Of a stretch of 64,000 nucleotides of DNA, positions 50,252 to 59,208 are shown piece after piece. A model generated the notes under the pieces. The model ran no database searches. It saw only the letters and a list, made by a program, of their open reading frames with translations, and was not told the DNA's origin. The translations under genes and the position numbers were made by a program. The stretch is from the NCBI GenBank assembly GCA_964647905.1, contig CAZYJR010000009.1, forward strand, positions 1-64,000, given 5' to 3'. Every line of letters begins with the position of its first letter. Within the stretch, counting starts at the first letter, position 1. The stretch is from CAZYJR01 sp964647905. GTDB taxonomy: Bacteria > Desulfobacterota > DSM-4660 > Desulfatiglandales > HGW-15.

Positions 50252-50737
50252 CTATCGCTCTCCCTGCTGGAATTCGTAAATCAGGTTGGCCTTTTTCACC
50301 TGATCAAAAGGCAGGGAGACCTCGCCCCCGCCGTCCAGCTGGAGCGCTATTGCTCCGTCCTCCACACGCGCGAGCCTGCCGGTGAAATTCCGCCTCCCGT
50401 CCAAGGGGAGGCTGGTGCGCACCTTGATCCTGGACCCGACCGCCCTGGCGAAATGCTCGGTCTTTGTCAGCGGCCGGTCCAGCCCCGGCGAAGATACCTC
50501 CAGTACGTACTCGTGCTCTATGATGTCCTCTACGTCTATCAGATCGCCGATCTCGCGGCTCACCCGGGCGCAGTCCTCTATGGTCACCCCGCCCGGCCGG
50601 TCAATAAAGAGCATCAAGACCCATCTTCCCTGCCTCGAGAGGTACTCCGCATCCACCAGCTCGTAGCCAAGGTCCTCCAGCACGGGCTCCACCAGCTCAC
50701 TGACTTCCCTCGCTATGGTACCGGGTTCACGGGCCAT
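50252..50737 (-). CDS. rimP: Ribosome maturation factor RimP
   Basis: The 161-residue protein has the RimP pattern: LVEPVLEDLGYELVDAEYL, LMLFIDRPGGVTIEDCARVS, and YVLEVSSPGLDRPLTK, with a C-terminal SH3-like barrel. It helps 30S assembly. It is the first gene of the rimP-nusA-infB operon. I could not find a convincing promoter between it and the tRNA-Gly terminator at 50845. Confidence 0.95.
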   Translation of the reverse strand: MAREPGTIAREVSELVEPVLEDLGYELVDAEYLSRQGRWVLMLFIDRPGGVTIEDCARVSREIGDLIDVEDIIEHEYVLEVSSPGLDRPLTKTEHFARAVGSRIKVRTSLPLDGRRNFTGRLARVEDGAIALQLDGGGEVSLPFDQVKKANLIYEFQQGER

Positions 50738-50844
50738 GGTCTCAGGATCGCTTAGCGCCTCGGTTTCGCCGGGCTCGATTCCCTTGTCTGCGGAGGCTCC
50801 CTCGCTCCGGAGTCACTGTCTCGGGGAGGACGGGCCCGCAATAG

Positions 50845-50868
50845 AAAAAGCGGGTGAAAGAACCCGCT
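50845..50868 (-). terminator. Rho-independent terminator downstream of tRNA-Gly
   Basis: The AGCGGGT/ACCCGCT stem (50849-50868) with a 6-base loop is followed on the minus strand by T residues (50845-50849). It lies about 150 bases past tRNA-Gly, so the transcript would carry a long 3' tail. Confidence 0.75.
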
Positions 50869-51020
50869 TCCTCGTTGCAGACTCGAAGGTGGCTGGCACT
50901 ATTGCGCCCGTTAAACGCGGCGACAGGACAAACACTGTACCAAGTCCGCAATTTGAAGTAAACCCCCGGCCCCCGGCCGAGCGCAAACCTCAAAAAGGGA
51001 ATCAGGCCCTTCGCACGTAA

Positions 51021-51096
51021 TGGAGCGGGCAACGGGGCTCGAACCCGCGACCCCAAGCTTGGGAAGCTTGTGCTCTACCAGCTGAGCTATGCCCGC
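51021..51096 (-). tRNA. tRNA-Gly (anticodon CCC)
   Basis: The acceptor is GCGGGCA/TGCCCGC with discriminator T and encoded CCA (51021-51023). The D arm is AGCTCAGCTGGTAGAGC and the T arm GGGTTCGAGCCCC. The anticodon loop TTCCCAA gives CCC (reads GGG). It has its own promoter and terminator. Confidence 0.95.
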
Positions 51097-51104
51097 CCGT
51101 TTCC

Positions 51105-51126
51105 CGCCCCTCGGGTTCGAGGGGCG
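51105..51126 (-). other. Perfect 9-bp hairpin in the tRNA-Gly leader
   Basis: Arms 51105-51113 and 51118-51126 pair perfectly with a 4-base loop. It lies between the promoter and the tRNA 5' end (8 bases away). No T tract follows, so it is not a terminator; it may guide 5' processing. Confidence 0.6.
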
Positions 51127-51158
51127 GTCGCGCTCGCTCTGAATAATTGCAAAACGAT

Positions 51159-51186
51159 AGTATAGGAGTGAAAACACCGAAGTCAA
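51159..51186 (-). promoter_or_regulatory. Sigma70 promoter of tRNA-Gly
   Basis: On the minus strand TTGACT (51181-51186) is followed after 16 bases by TATACT (51159-51164). It is divergent from the corC promoter. Confidence 0.75.
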
Positions 51187-51202
51187 GACCTTTTGGAATT
51201 TC

Positions 51203-51231
51203 TTGACAGATTCCCCCCGCTCCCCTAAAAT
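51203..51231 (+). promoter_or_regulatory. Strong sigma70 promoter of corC-lnt-prfB
   Basis: TTGACA (51203-51208), a 17-base spacer and TAAAAT (51226-51231) form a near-consensus promoter. The leader to TTG 51301 is about 63 bases. Confidence 0.8.
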
Positions 51232-51300
51232 TCGTAATCCTGTGTCGCCCGACCCCGGGATGATAGGACCTCGAGACCGGAAAGAAGCAAGGGGGAGTAC

Positions 51301-52164
51301 TTGGAAGAGAGTCCTGGTCCCAGTCTGATCCAATTCATCAAGTCATTGCTGCGAAAGAAATCCAACCTCTCGGACCTGACCGAAGAGATCCACGAACTCA
51401 TGGACGAGGGTCAGGCCAAGGGACTGATCAGTGATGAAGAGACCGACATGGTCTACGGCGTCCTGGACCTGAAGGAGACCACCGCGCACTCCATCATGGT
51501 CCCGCGCACCGAGATATCATCAGCCTCGGACGACGCCACTCTGGAGGAGATCATACGCCTGGTGACGGACTGCGGCCACACCCGAATACCCATCTATAAA
51601 GAGAGCATAGACAACATCGTCGGGATCCTTCACGCAAAAGACATACTCAAGCTTTGGGGCCGCCCCCCGGAGTCCGAATTGCCCCGGTCCCTCCTCAGGA
51701 CCCCTTATTTCGTGCCCGGCTACAAGAAGGTGAGCGAGATCCTCCGAGAGCTCAAGGAAAAGCAGACTCACCTGGCCATAGTGGCTGACGAATACGGCGG
51801 CACCGCCGGCATCATCACCATTGAGGACATCCTGGAGGAGATTGTGGGCGAGATCATGGACGAGCACGACAACGACGAGGGGCTGATCAGCCAGGTGGAC
51901 CAGGAAACCGTCATGGTGGACGCCAGGCTGGAGATAGAAAAGCTGGAGCGGCACCTGGGAGTGGAGCTCCCTAACGGCGACTTCGAGTCTGTGGGCGGCT
52001 TCATAATACACCTCCTGGGCAAGATCCCGGAACAGGGCGAGCGCATCAGCTACGAAGACCTGGATATGACCATAGAGTCGGCAGACGAGCGCAAGATCTA
52101 CAAGATCCGCATAACCCGCCGCCGGCCTCCCGGCACCCCCCCGGAAGAAGGGCCCGGGGAATGA
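51301..52164 (+). CDS. corC: CBS-domain protein of the CorC/YbeX family
   Basis: The 287-residue protein starts at TTG 51301 after GGGGGAG. It has a helical start (LTEEIHELMDEGQAKGLIS), two CBS domains (HSIMVPRTEIS; RIPIYKESIDNIVGILHAKDIL; HLAIVADEYGGTAGIITIEDILEEI), and a C-terminal CorC_HlyC domain (ARLEIEKLERHLGVELPNGDFESVGG). It lacks membrane segments, unlike full HlyC/CorC transporters. In E. coli YbeX is likewise encoded before lnt and is tied to magnesium homeostasis and ribosome metabolism. Confidence 0.92.
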   Translation: MEESPGPSLIQFIKSLLRKKSNLSDLTEEIHELMDEGQAKGLISDEETDMVYGVLDLKETTAHSIMVPRTEISSASDDATLEEIIRLVTDCGHTRIPIYKESIDNIVGILHAKDILKLWGRPPESELPRSLLRTPYFVPGYKKVSEILRELKEKQTHLAIVADEYGGTAGIITIEDILEEIVGEIMDEHDNDEGLISQVDQETVMVDARLEIEKLERHLGVELPNGDFESVGGFIIHLLGKIPEQGERISYEDLDMTIESADERKIYKIRITRRRPPGTPPEEGPGE

Positions 52165-52212
52165 GGCCACCTACCGGGCCGAATCGACTCTGTGGGGTAA
52201 CCCCCGACCGTT

Positions 52213-53751
52213 ATGGACAATAAAAGGATTTCGGCGGCCGCCTCGAGCGGTCTCATGCTCACCGCCTCGTTCCCCCCAGGCTCCACCGCCTGGCTGGCCT
52301 GGATAGCCCTGGTGCCCCTGCTTTGGGCTTTGAGAGGACAGTCCCCGTCCGCCTGCTTCCGCCTCGGGCTCCTGACGGGCCTGTGCCACTTCCTGTCCCT
52401 GATATACTGGATAGTTGTGGTCCTCCACTCTTACGGCGGCCTGAACCCGGTCCTGAGCGCGGCCGCCCTGGCAGCACTGGCGGTCTATCTATCACTATAC
52501 ATGGGGGCCTTCGCCTGGTGCTCCCACTGGATCCGGGGCTCCAGGTTCGCCATCTTTCTCACCGCCGCCGCCTGGGTGGCCCTCGAGTATGTCAGGGCCC
52601 ACGCCCTCACCGGGTTCCCCTGGTGCCTCCTGGGGCACAGCCAGTTCCAATACCACCGGCTGATCCAGGTGGCGGATCTGGCCGGAGTATACGCCTTGAG
52701 CTTCCTGGTTGCGGCCATAAACGCATCGGTCTTCTCCCTCTTATTCCAAGGGCGGAGGCGGCGCTCCCCATGGCCCTTTCTGGAGGCGGCCGCCTCGTCC
52801 GCGCTCCTGATTTCGGCCGTTTTCTACGGGGGACTGCGCCTCTCAGGCGAACCGGTCCGGCCCGGCCCGGGTGCCCGGGTGCGCGCAGCAGTGGTCCAGG
52901 GAAATATCGACCAATCCGTGAAGTGGGACACCGAGTTCCAGGCCGCAACCATGGAGACCTACGCCCGGCTGACACGGCAGGCGGCCCGGGCCCGGCCTGA
53001 CCTGATCGTCTGGCCGGAGACCGCGGTCCCCTTTTTCTTCCAAGACCCCTCTGACCTGGAACAAAGGGTGCGTTCACTGCCCGGGGAGACCGGCTCGCAC
53101 CTCCTCTTCGGGGGTCCGGCGTACTCCCGCACGGGCGAAGGCGTAAGCTACTATAACCGGGCCTATCTCCTGTCCCCGCGAGGCGAGGTAATTGACCGCT
53201 ACGACAAGGTACACCTGGTCCCGTTCGGGGAGTACGTGCCGCTCAAGCGCTTCCTCCCCTTTGTAAACCGCCTGGTTGCCTCGGCCGGCGATTTCATACC
53301 GGGCCGCGACCCCGGCCCTCTTCAGGGCGTCCAGTGGTCCCCGGGGGTCCTCATATGCTTCGAGGCCATCTTCCGTGAGCCTGCGCGCATCCAGGCACTG
53401 CAAGGGGCTCGGATGCTTGTCAATATCACCAACGACGCCTGGTTCGGCCGGACCAGCGCCCCTTTCCAGCACCTGGCCATGAGCGTCTTCCGCTCGGTGG
53501 AGACCGGGCTTCCCATGGTCCGCGCCGCCAACACCGGCATAAGCGCGTTCGTGGACTCCAGGGGGCGAATCACCCGGGCGGGCCCGCTCTTCAGGGAGGC
53601 CGTCCTGGTCGGGGACATCGACGCCGTCGGGGGGCCTCGGACCCTTTACACCCGGTTCGGGGACGTGCTTGTGTTGTTTCTCTTTTTCATGTTATTCTTA
53701 AGGTTTCTCTCGATTGGGAGGCAAAAATTCTTTCCGCAATTCGGAGGTTGA
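52213..53751 (+). CDS. lnt: Apolipoprotein N-acyltransferase
   Basis: The 512-residue inner-membrane enzyme adds the third acyl chain to lipoproteins. Six or seven membrane segments occupy about residues 10-215 and one lies at the C-terminus (LVLFLFFMLFLRFL). The nitrilase-like periplasmic domain carries the triad E269 (WPETAVP), K332 (YDKVHLVPFGEY) and C382 (VLICFEAIF). The SLH-lipoprotein at 20 kb is a possible substrate. Its stop is 2 bases before the prfB start. Confidence 0.95.
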   Translation: MDNKRISAAASSGLMLTASFPPGSTAWLAWIALVPLLWALRGQSPSACFRLGLLTGLCHFLSLIYWIVVVLHSYGGLNPVLSAAALAALAVYLSLYMGAFAWCSHWIRGSRFAIFLTAAAWVALEYVRAHALTGFPWCLLGHSQFQYHRLIQVADLAGVYALSFLVAAINASVFSLLFQGRRRRSPWPFLEAAASSALLISAVFYGGLRLSGEPVRPGPGARVRAAVVQGNIDQSVKWDTEFQAATMETYARLTRQAARARPDLIVWPETAVPFFFQDPSDLEQRVRSLPGETGSHLLFGGPAYSRTGEGVSYYNRAYLLSPRGEVIDRYDKVHLVPFGEYVPLKRFLPFVNRLVASAGDFIPGRDPGPLQGVQWSPGVLICFEAIFREPARIQALQGARMLVNITNDAWFGRTSAPFQHLAMSVFRSVETGLPMVRAANTGISAFVDSRGRITRAGPLFREAVLVGDIDAVGGPRTLYTRFGDVLVLFLFFMLFLRFLSIGRQKFFPQFGG

Positions 53752-53753
53752 TT

Positions 53754-54852
53754 ATGTACAGCGAAGTATTGAGTCAGATAGATACCATAGAGGACCAACT
53801 ACAAGCCATTCGAGGTCATCTTTGACCTGGACAATCAGGAGAAGGACCTGGAGAAGCTGGACGCCTTGATGTCCAGGGCGGACTTCTGGCAGCAGGACCA
53901 GGACGAGATATCACGCCTGAGCCAGCAGCGCGCCTTGATCAAGGAAAACGTGGATCAGTGGAGCAGATACCGAAAGGAGGTGGAAGAGGCCAGGATCATG
54001 GCCGAAATGGCCCAGGAGGAGGAAGACGAGCCCACGCTCAAGGAAGTGGAGCGGGACGTGGCCCGGATCCGAAAGGAAGTGGAGGCGTTGGACCTCCAGA
54101 CGCTCCTGGGAGAAGAGGACGACCGGAGAAACGCCATCTTGTCGATAAACGCCGGCGCAGGCGGGACCGAGGCCCAGGACTGGGCTGAGATGCTCCTGCG
54201 TATGTATCTGCGCTGGTGCGAGAGGCGCGGCTACGAGGTGCAGTCCCTGGACCACCAATTGGGTGAAGAGGCCGGGATCAAGAGCGCAACCATAACCGTG
54301 ACCGGGCCCCATGCCTATGGGTACTTGAAGTCTGAGCACGGGATCCACCGCATGGTCCGTGTCTCGCCCTTTGACGCCACCGGCCGCCGGCACACCAGCT
54401 TTGCATCCGTATCCGTGGTGCCGGAGGTGGACACTGACATCCACGTGGAGATCCAGGAAAAGGACCTCAGGATCGACACCTACAGGGCGAGCGGCCCGGG
54501 GGGTCAGCATGTCAACAAGACAAGCTCGGCCATCAGGATAACCCACCTTCCCACGGGTATCGTGGTCCAGTGCCAGAACGAGAAATCCCAGCACAGGAAC
54601 AAGGAGATGGCCCTGAAGGTACTCCAGGCCAGGCTCTATGAGATGGAAAAGAGGAAGCGGGAAGAGAAGAAGCAGGAGATGCACGACACCCAGATGGACA
54701 TAGCCTGGGGCAGCCAGATACGCTCCTATGTGTTCAACCCCTACCGGGTGGTCAAGGACCACCGCACCAACGTGGAGGTGGGCAACCTGGAGGCGGTCAT
54801 GGGCGGGGATATCGACCCCTTCATAGACGCCTACCTGAGACTGAGGCGCTGA
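53754..54852 (+). CDS. prfB: Peptide chain release factor 2, programmed +1 frameshift
   Basis: ATG 53754 opens a 23-codon frame ending CTT TGA (TGA 53823-53825). A +1 shift at CTT skips T53823 and enters the long frame at GAC 53824, giving 365 residues in all. The shift site CTTTGAC is the classic RF2 autoregulatory signal, with CGAGG a few bases upstream acting as a Shine-Dalgarno-like stimulator. The long frame holds the stop-codon motif SPF (VSPFDATG) and the catalytic GGQ in GPGGQHVNKTSSA. RF2 reads UGA and UAA. It is cotranscribed with corC and lnt. Confidence 0.97.
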
Positions 54853-54862
54853 GAATCGCCCC

Positions 54863-56578
54863 TCAGCCCCCGCCGGTGGACACCAGGTCAATGCTCTTGA
54901 TATAGGAGGCCATGCCGGCGGTTATGCCGTCGGCCAAGGCCTCCAGGTACTTCTTTTCCAGGAGGCGTTTCCTCTCTGAGGGGTTGGTAATGAAGCCCAT
55001 CTCCACCAGCACGGCCGGCATCTCGGCCCCGATCAAGACGTAAAAGGGCGCCTGCTTGACGCCCAGGCTCTTCACGCCCGAGTATTTCTCTCCGACCTTC
55101 CTTACCATCCCCTTCTGGATCTCGTGGGCCAGCTTGTTGGACTCGCTGATCTTGGTGTTGAGCATCAGGTCGTTCAGGATGGTCTGGAGATCGCTGATGT
55201 TCTTCTCTGAGGTCGAGTTTTCCCTCGCGGCCACCAGTACGGCCCGCTCGTCGGTCGCCATGTTCAGGAAATAGGTCTCTATCCCTTGGATGCTTGCCTG
55301 GCGGTGGGCGTTGATGTGAAGGGATACGAAAAGGTCTCCCTTCTTCATGTTGGCGAACGCAGTTCTCCTCTCCAGCGGCAGGAACACGTCGTCCACCCGG
55401 GTCAGGATCGCCTCGCACCCCAAGTCCTTCTCCACCTTGAGGGCCAGCGCCTTCGCCAGCTCCAGGACGATGTCCTTCTCCTTTATGCCCCCGGCGAACA
55501 CGCACCCCGGGTCCTTGCCCCCGTGCCCCGGGTCTATGACTATCCTCTTTACGCTCAAGCCCAACTGCCGGGCCAGGGATATCTCCTTCCCCGGCTGGGG
55601 CACCCTTCGAATCCCTTTCCTAGCCTTCTTCTTGAGCTCCTCTATCTTGGCCTTTTCCTCTTCATCCTTGGTCCCCTGCACATCCACCACTATCCTGAAG
55701 GGGTCGTGCAGGGGAAAAATCTTGTAGCCCTGGATGCTCTCGATATCCAGTACCACCCTGACCGTATCACGGGTGTGCTGCGCCGCCCTGGCCCTGCGGA
55801 GCAGCCCGTCCTGGATGGGGATGGAGCTCTCAATGTTTGCCGCGTAAGAGTCCTTGAGATCCACGTACAGGCGCTCGGGCTTCTTCAGCTTGGGGTCCTG
55901 CTTCAGCAGGTGGGACTCGAACTTTACAGGGCGCTCCATGTCTATGACCACCCGTGTGTAGCTCGGCGTCGACCAATGGCGGATGTTCTTCACCCTGACC
56001 AGCCCCCCTTCCCCTTCCTCGGGCTTCTCGGCCTCCCTTTCCGCCTCCTTCTTGCTCAAGACCAGGGCGAGCTCGTCCATCATGGCCTTGGCCTTAGGCC
56101 TCATGTCCCCGGACGGGAACTTAATGTCCACCTTGAGGAACTCAACGTAAGCCTGTGTGGGGTTTTCCTTTTCTCGATAATAGATCTCCCCTATCCGGAA
56201 CTGGGCGTCGTCGGCCAGCCGGTGTTTGGGGTAGTCCTCGGCCACCTGCTTGAAAAGGGCCACCGCGTCTTCCAAGTCGGCCTCGCGGCCCGAGTAGCGG
56301 TACAGCTTGGTGTACATACGGCCTGCAAAATAAAGGGCCCATGCCGCCTCGTCGCTTCCCGGGTGGCGCTCCTGGATCTCCAGGTAGCGCTTGATACACT
56401 TCATCCAGTTGTGGCGGTACTTCATCCGCGAGTTGGATTTGTATAGGCTCCGCCGGCACTGGTTGGCCTGTTCCAGGGCCTCGGCCCCGCTCGAGGCCGG
56501 CGCCCGGCCTTGGGGTGCGGCCAACTGGGCGAGGGAGAGGGCCATTAGGCAGGCCATTAGGAGGATCGGTCTCTTCAT
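54863..56578 (-). CDS. N-acetylmuramoyl-L-alanine amidase with AMIN domain
   Basis: The 571-residue exported enzyme starts at ATG 56578, overlapping the mutS stop by 4 bases. It has a signal peptide (MKRPILLMACLMALSLAQLA), then a TPR-like helical region (about 30-150: AVALFKQVAEDYPKHRLADDAQFRIGEIY-type repeats). An AMIN domain (about 190-300, RVVIDMERPVKFE ... FRIVVDVQG) and a C-terminal Amidase_3 domain follow. The zinc-binding motifs are IDPGHGGKDPG and SLHINAHR, and the catalytic Glu is in VEMGFITN. It cleaves peptide stems from peptidoglycan during division. It converges with prfB. Confidence 0.95.
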   Translation of the reverse strand: MKRPILLMACLMALSLAQLAAPQGRAPASSGAEALEQANQCRRSLYKSNSRMKYRHNWMKCIKRYLEIQERHPGSDEAAWALYFAGRMYTKLYRYSGREADLEDAVALFKQVAEDYPKHRLADDAQFRIGEIYYREKENPTQAYVEFLKVDIKFPSGDMRPKAKAMMDELALVLSKKEAEREAEKPEEGEGGLVRVKNIRHWSTPSYTRVVIDMERPVKFESHLLKQDPKLKKPERLYVDLKDSYAANIESSIPIQDGLLRRARAAQHTRDTVRVVLDIESIQGYKIFPLHDPFRIVVDVQGTKDEEEKAKIEELKKKARKGIRRVPQPGKEISLARQLGLSVKRIVIDPGHGGKDPGCVFAGGIKEKDIVLELAKALALKVEKDLGCEAILTRVDDVFLPLERRTAFANMKKGDLFVSLHINAHRQASIQGIETYFLNMATDERAVLVAARENSTSEKNISDLQTILNDLMLNTKISESNKLAHEIQKGMVRKVGEKYSGVKSLGVKQAPFYVLIGAEMPAVLVEMGFITNPSERKRLLEKKYLEALADGITAGMASYIKSIDLVSTGGG

Positions 56579-59208
56579 GACTCGGGCCGGTATTCCGCGG
56601 GCTCGGGTTCGCGGTTTACATAGCCCTTGAGGCGGCTCAGGACCTGGAGCGCCTCCAGGGGCGTGGTGTTGTCTATATCCAGTTCCCTTATCCATTTCCT
56701 GAGGCGCTCGTCATCGCCTGCGAATAGGCTCAACTGGAGCGGGTCGCGGCCCGCGGCCCCGCTCCTCCGGGCCCGCCTTGATCCGCCCGCCTGGTTCATG
56801 GCCCTCCTCTCCAGGCCAGCCAGGATCTCCTTTGCCCGCTCTATCACCTCCTCGGGGATACCCGCCAGCCTGGCGACCTGAATGCCGTAGCTCTTGCTCG
56901 CCCCGCCCCGGACCAGCTTTCGCAGGAAGATGATCTTGTCCTTCCATTCCTTCACCGCTATGTTGAAGTTCTTCGCCCTCGGCTTGGTGTTCAAGAGCTC
57001 GGTAAGCTCGTGGTAGTGGGTGGCGAAAAGGGTCCTGACACCCCTGCCCTGCCTGTCGTGGAGGGCCTCGGCGACCGCCCAGGCTATGCTGATCCCATCA
57101 TAGGTGCTGGTCCCCCGGCCGATCTCGTCCAGTATGACCAGGCTCCTGGAGGTAGCGTGCCGCAGGATGTTGGCGGTCTCGCTCATCTCCACCATGAAAG
57201 TGCTCCTGCCCCTGGCGAGGTCGTCCGATGCGCCGATCCTGGTGAATATCCTGTCGACCAGTCCCACCGAGGCCTTCGCCGCCGGCACGAAGCTCCCCAT
57301 CTGGGCCATGAGCACGGTCAGTGCGGTCTGCCTGAGGACTGTGGATTTCCCCGCCATATTGGGGCCGGTGATGATCAGTAGCTGCTGCTCCCTGGCGTCC
57401 AGCCTTATGTCGTTGGGAACGAAGTCCTCGTCCCTCACGGTCTCCTCTATCACCGGGTGCCTGCCGTCCTCGATCTCCACAGCGTCTCCCTCGTCGACCT
57501 CCGGCCTTACATAGCCCTTGTCCTCGGCCGTCTCGGCCAGGCTCCCCAGTACGTCCAAAACACCCACCGCCTCGGCGGTCTTCTTGATCCTGGCGCACTC
57601 CGCGGCCACCGTCATTCTGAGGGATTCGAATATCTCGAGCTCCAGGGCGGCGCGCCTCTCCTCCGCGCCCAGGACCTTTTCCTCGTACCTCTTGAGCTCC
57701 TCGGTGATGAACCGCTCCCCGCCCACGAGGGTCTGCTTCCTGATGTAGTCCGCCGGGACCCGGTCGAGATTCGCCCTGGAGACCTCGATATAATAGCCGA
57801 AGACCTTGTTGAAGCCCACCTTGAGGCTCCCGATCCCGGTCCTTTCCTGCTCCTTGGAGGCGAGATCCGCTATCCAGCCCTTGCCGTCCCTGGTAATACT
57901 GATCAGCTCGTCCAGCTCCCGGTGGTACCCCTCCCTGATGATCCCGCCTTCCTTGAGCCCCACCGGAGGCTCGTCACGCACCGCCCGGTCCACCAGGTCG
58001 GCCACGTCCTCGAGGAGATCCAGGCCCGAAGCCAGCTCGGCCAGGAGCTCGCTGTTCGTCCCCTCCAGGGCCGATAGGACGGCCGGGAGCCTTCTCAGGG
58101 ATTCCTTGAGCGAGACCAGGTCTCTGGCGTTGGCGCGGCCGAGGGCGATCCTGCCGTTCAACCGCTCCAGGTCGTATACGCCCCTGAGTTCGTCACGCAC
58201 CGCCTCCCTTAGGCGGCGGTCCTCCTTGAAGATCTCCACCGCTGCGTGGCGCTTCCTGATGGCGGTCAGGTCCAGAAGGGGGTACCCGATCCATCTCCTC
58301 AAGAGCCTGCCCCCCATCGGGGTCAGGGTCCTGTCCAGGACGTGGAACAGGGTCCCCTTGGCGGCATCCCGCCTCATGGTCCTGAAGAGCTCCAGGTTGC
58401 GCGCCGTGGTCTCGTCCAGGAACATGAAGTTCCCCAGCCTGTAGGTGACAAGGTCCTTTACGTGCCCCGGGCCTGTCTTCTGAGTCTCTTTCAGGTAATG
58501 GACCACCGCCCCTGCCGCAGCAACCCCTTGGGGCATGCCGTCGCACCCGAAACCGGCCAGGGACTGGACCCCCAACTGCTGCTCCAGGGTCCGGGCGGCC
58601 CTGCTCCTGTCAAATTCCTCGCCCGAGAGGACCTCCAGGCGGTACGGAGCGAGCTCAGGGGCTCCCAAGACCCTGTCTCCTTCAGGGACAAGGACCTCGG
58701 CCGGGGCTATCCGCTCCAGCTCGCCCAGGGCCTCGTCCCTGTCCCCGGTCTCGGTCATCCGGAACTCGCCGGTGGATAGATCCATGTGCGCCAGTCCGTA
58801 GGAATCGTCTCGAGAGGCCAGAGCGGCCAAGAAGACGTTCTCAGGCCCTTCCACCTCCCCGTCCTCGGTGACCGAGCCCGGGGTCACCACCCTGATCACC
58901 TCGCGCTTCACTATACCCTTGGCCGATCCTGGGTCCTCCACCTGCTCGCAGATGGCTACCTTGCGGCCTTCCCCCACCAGCTTTCCCACGTAGGACTGGG
59001 CCGAGTGATAAGGAACCCCGCACATGGGGACCTTCTCGCCCTGGTGCACCCCGCGGGAGGTCAGGGTGATCCCCAGTATCCTGGAGGCCTCCACCGCGTC
59101 CTCGAAGAACATCTCGTAGAAGTCCCCCATTCGAAAAAAAAGAATGGCATCAGGGTGGCGCGCCTTGATGCCCAAATACTGCTCGAGCATTGGTGTGGCC
59201 TGGGTCAT
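56575..59208 (-). CDS. mutS: DNA mismatch repair protein MutS
   Basis: The 877-residue protein has the mismatch-reading motif in AILFFRMGDFYEMFFEDA (Phe-x-Glu). Core clamp domains follow, then an ATPase with Walker A GPNMAGKSTVLRQ and DEIGRGTSTYDG, and a C-terminal helical end. ATG 59208 is set by the family start MTQATPMLEQY; it overlaps the lapB stop by 4 bases. The open frame upstream to 59358 is antisense filler. mutL is at 22-24 kb. Confidence 0.97.
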   Translation of the reverse strand: MTQATPMLEQYLGIKARHPDAILFFRMGDFYEMFFEDAVEASRILGITLTSRGVHQGEKVPMCGVPYHSAQSYVGKLVGEGRKVAICEQVEDPGSAKGIVKREVIRVVTPGSVTEDGEVEGPENVFLAALASRDDSYGLAHMDLSTGEFRMTETGDRDEALGELERIAPAEVLVPEGDRVLGAPELAPYRLEVLSGEEFDRSRAARTLEQQLGVQSLAGFGCDGMPQGVAAAGAVVHYLKETQKTGPGHVKDLVTYRLGNFMFLDETTARNLELFRTMRRDAAKGTLFHVLDRTLTPMGGRLLRRWIGYPLLDLTAIRKRHAAVEIFKEDRRLREAVRDELRGVYDLERLNGRIALGRANARDLVSLKESLRRLPAVLSALEGTNSELLAELASGLDLLEDVADLVDRAVRDEPPVGLKEGGIIREGYHRELDELISITRDGKGWIADLASKEQERTGIGSLKVGFNKVFGYYIEVSRANLDRVPADYIRKQTLVGGERFITEELKRYEEKVLGAEERRAALELEIFESLRMTVAAECARIKKTAEAVGVLDVLGSLAETAEDKGYVRPEVDEGDAVEIEDGRHPVIEETVRDEDFVPNDIRLDAREQQLLIITGPNMAGKSTVLRQTALTVLMAQMGSFVPAAKASVGLVDRIFTRIGASDDLARGRSTFMVEMSETANILRHATSRSLVILDEIGRGTSTYDGISIAWAVAEALHDRQGRGVRTLFATHYHELTELLNTKPRAKNFNIAVKEWKDKIIFLRKLVRGGASKSYGIQVARLAGIPEEVIERAKEILAGLERRAMNQAGGSRRARRSGAAGRDPLQLSLFAGDDERLRKWIRELDIDNTTPLEALQVLSRLKGYVNREPEPAEYRPES

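Noticed and set aside
48558..50279. 573-codon frame antisense to nusA
   Set aside because: Covers ylxR, nusA and part of rimP in reverse; a composition artefact.
50880..50910. Sigma54-like TGGCAC followed by TTGC downstream of tRNA-Gly
   Set aside because: Spacing between the two elements is 2 bases rather than about 5.
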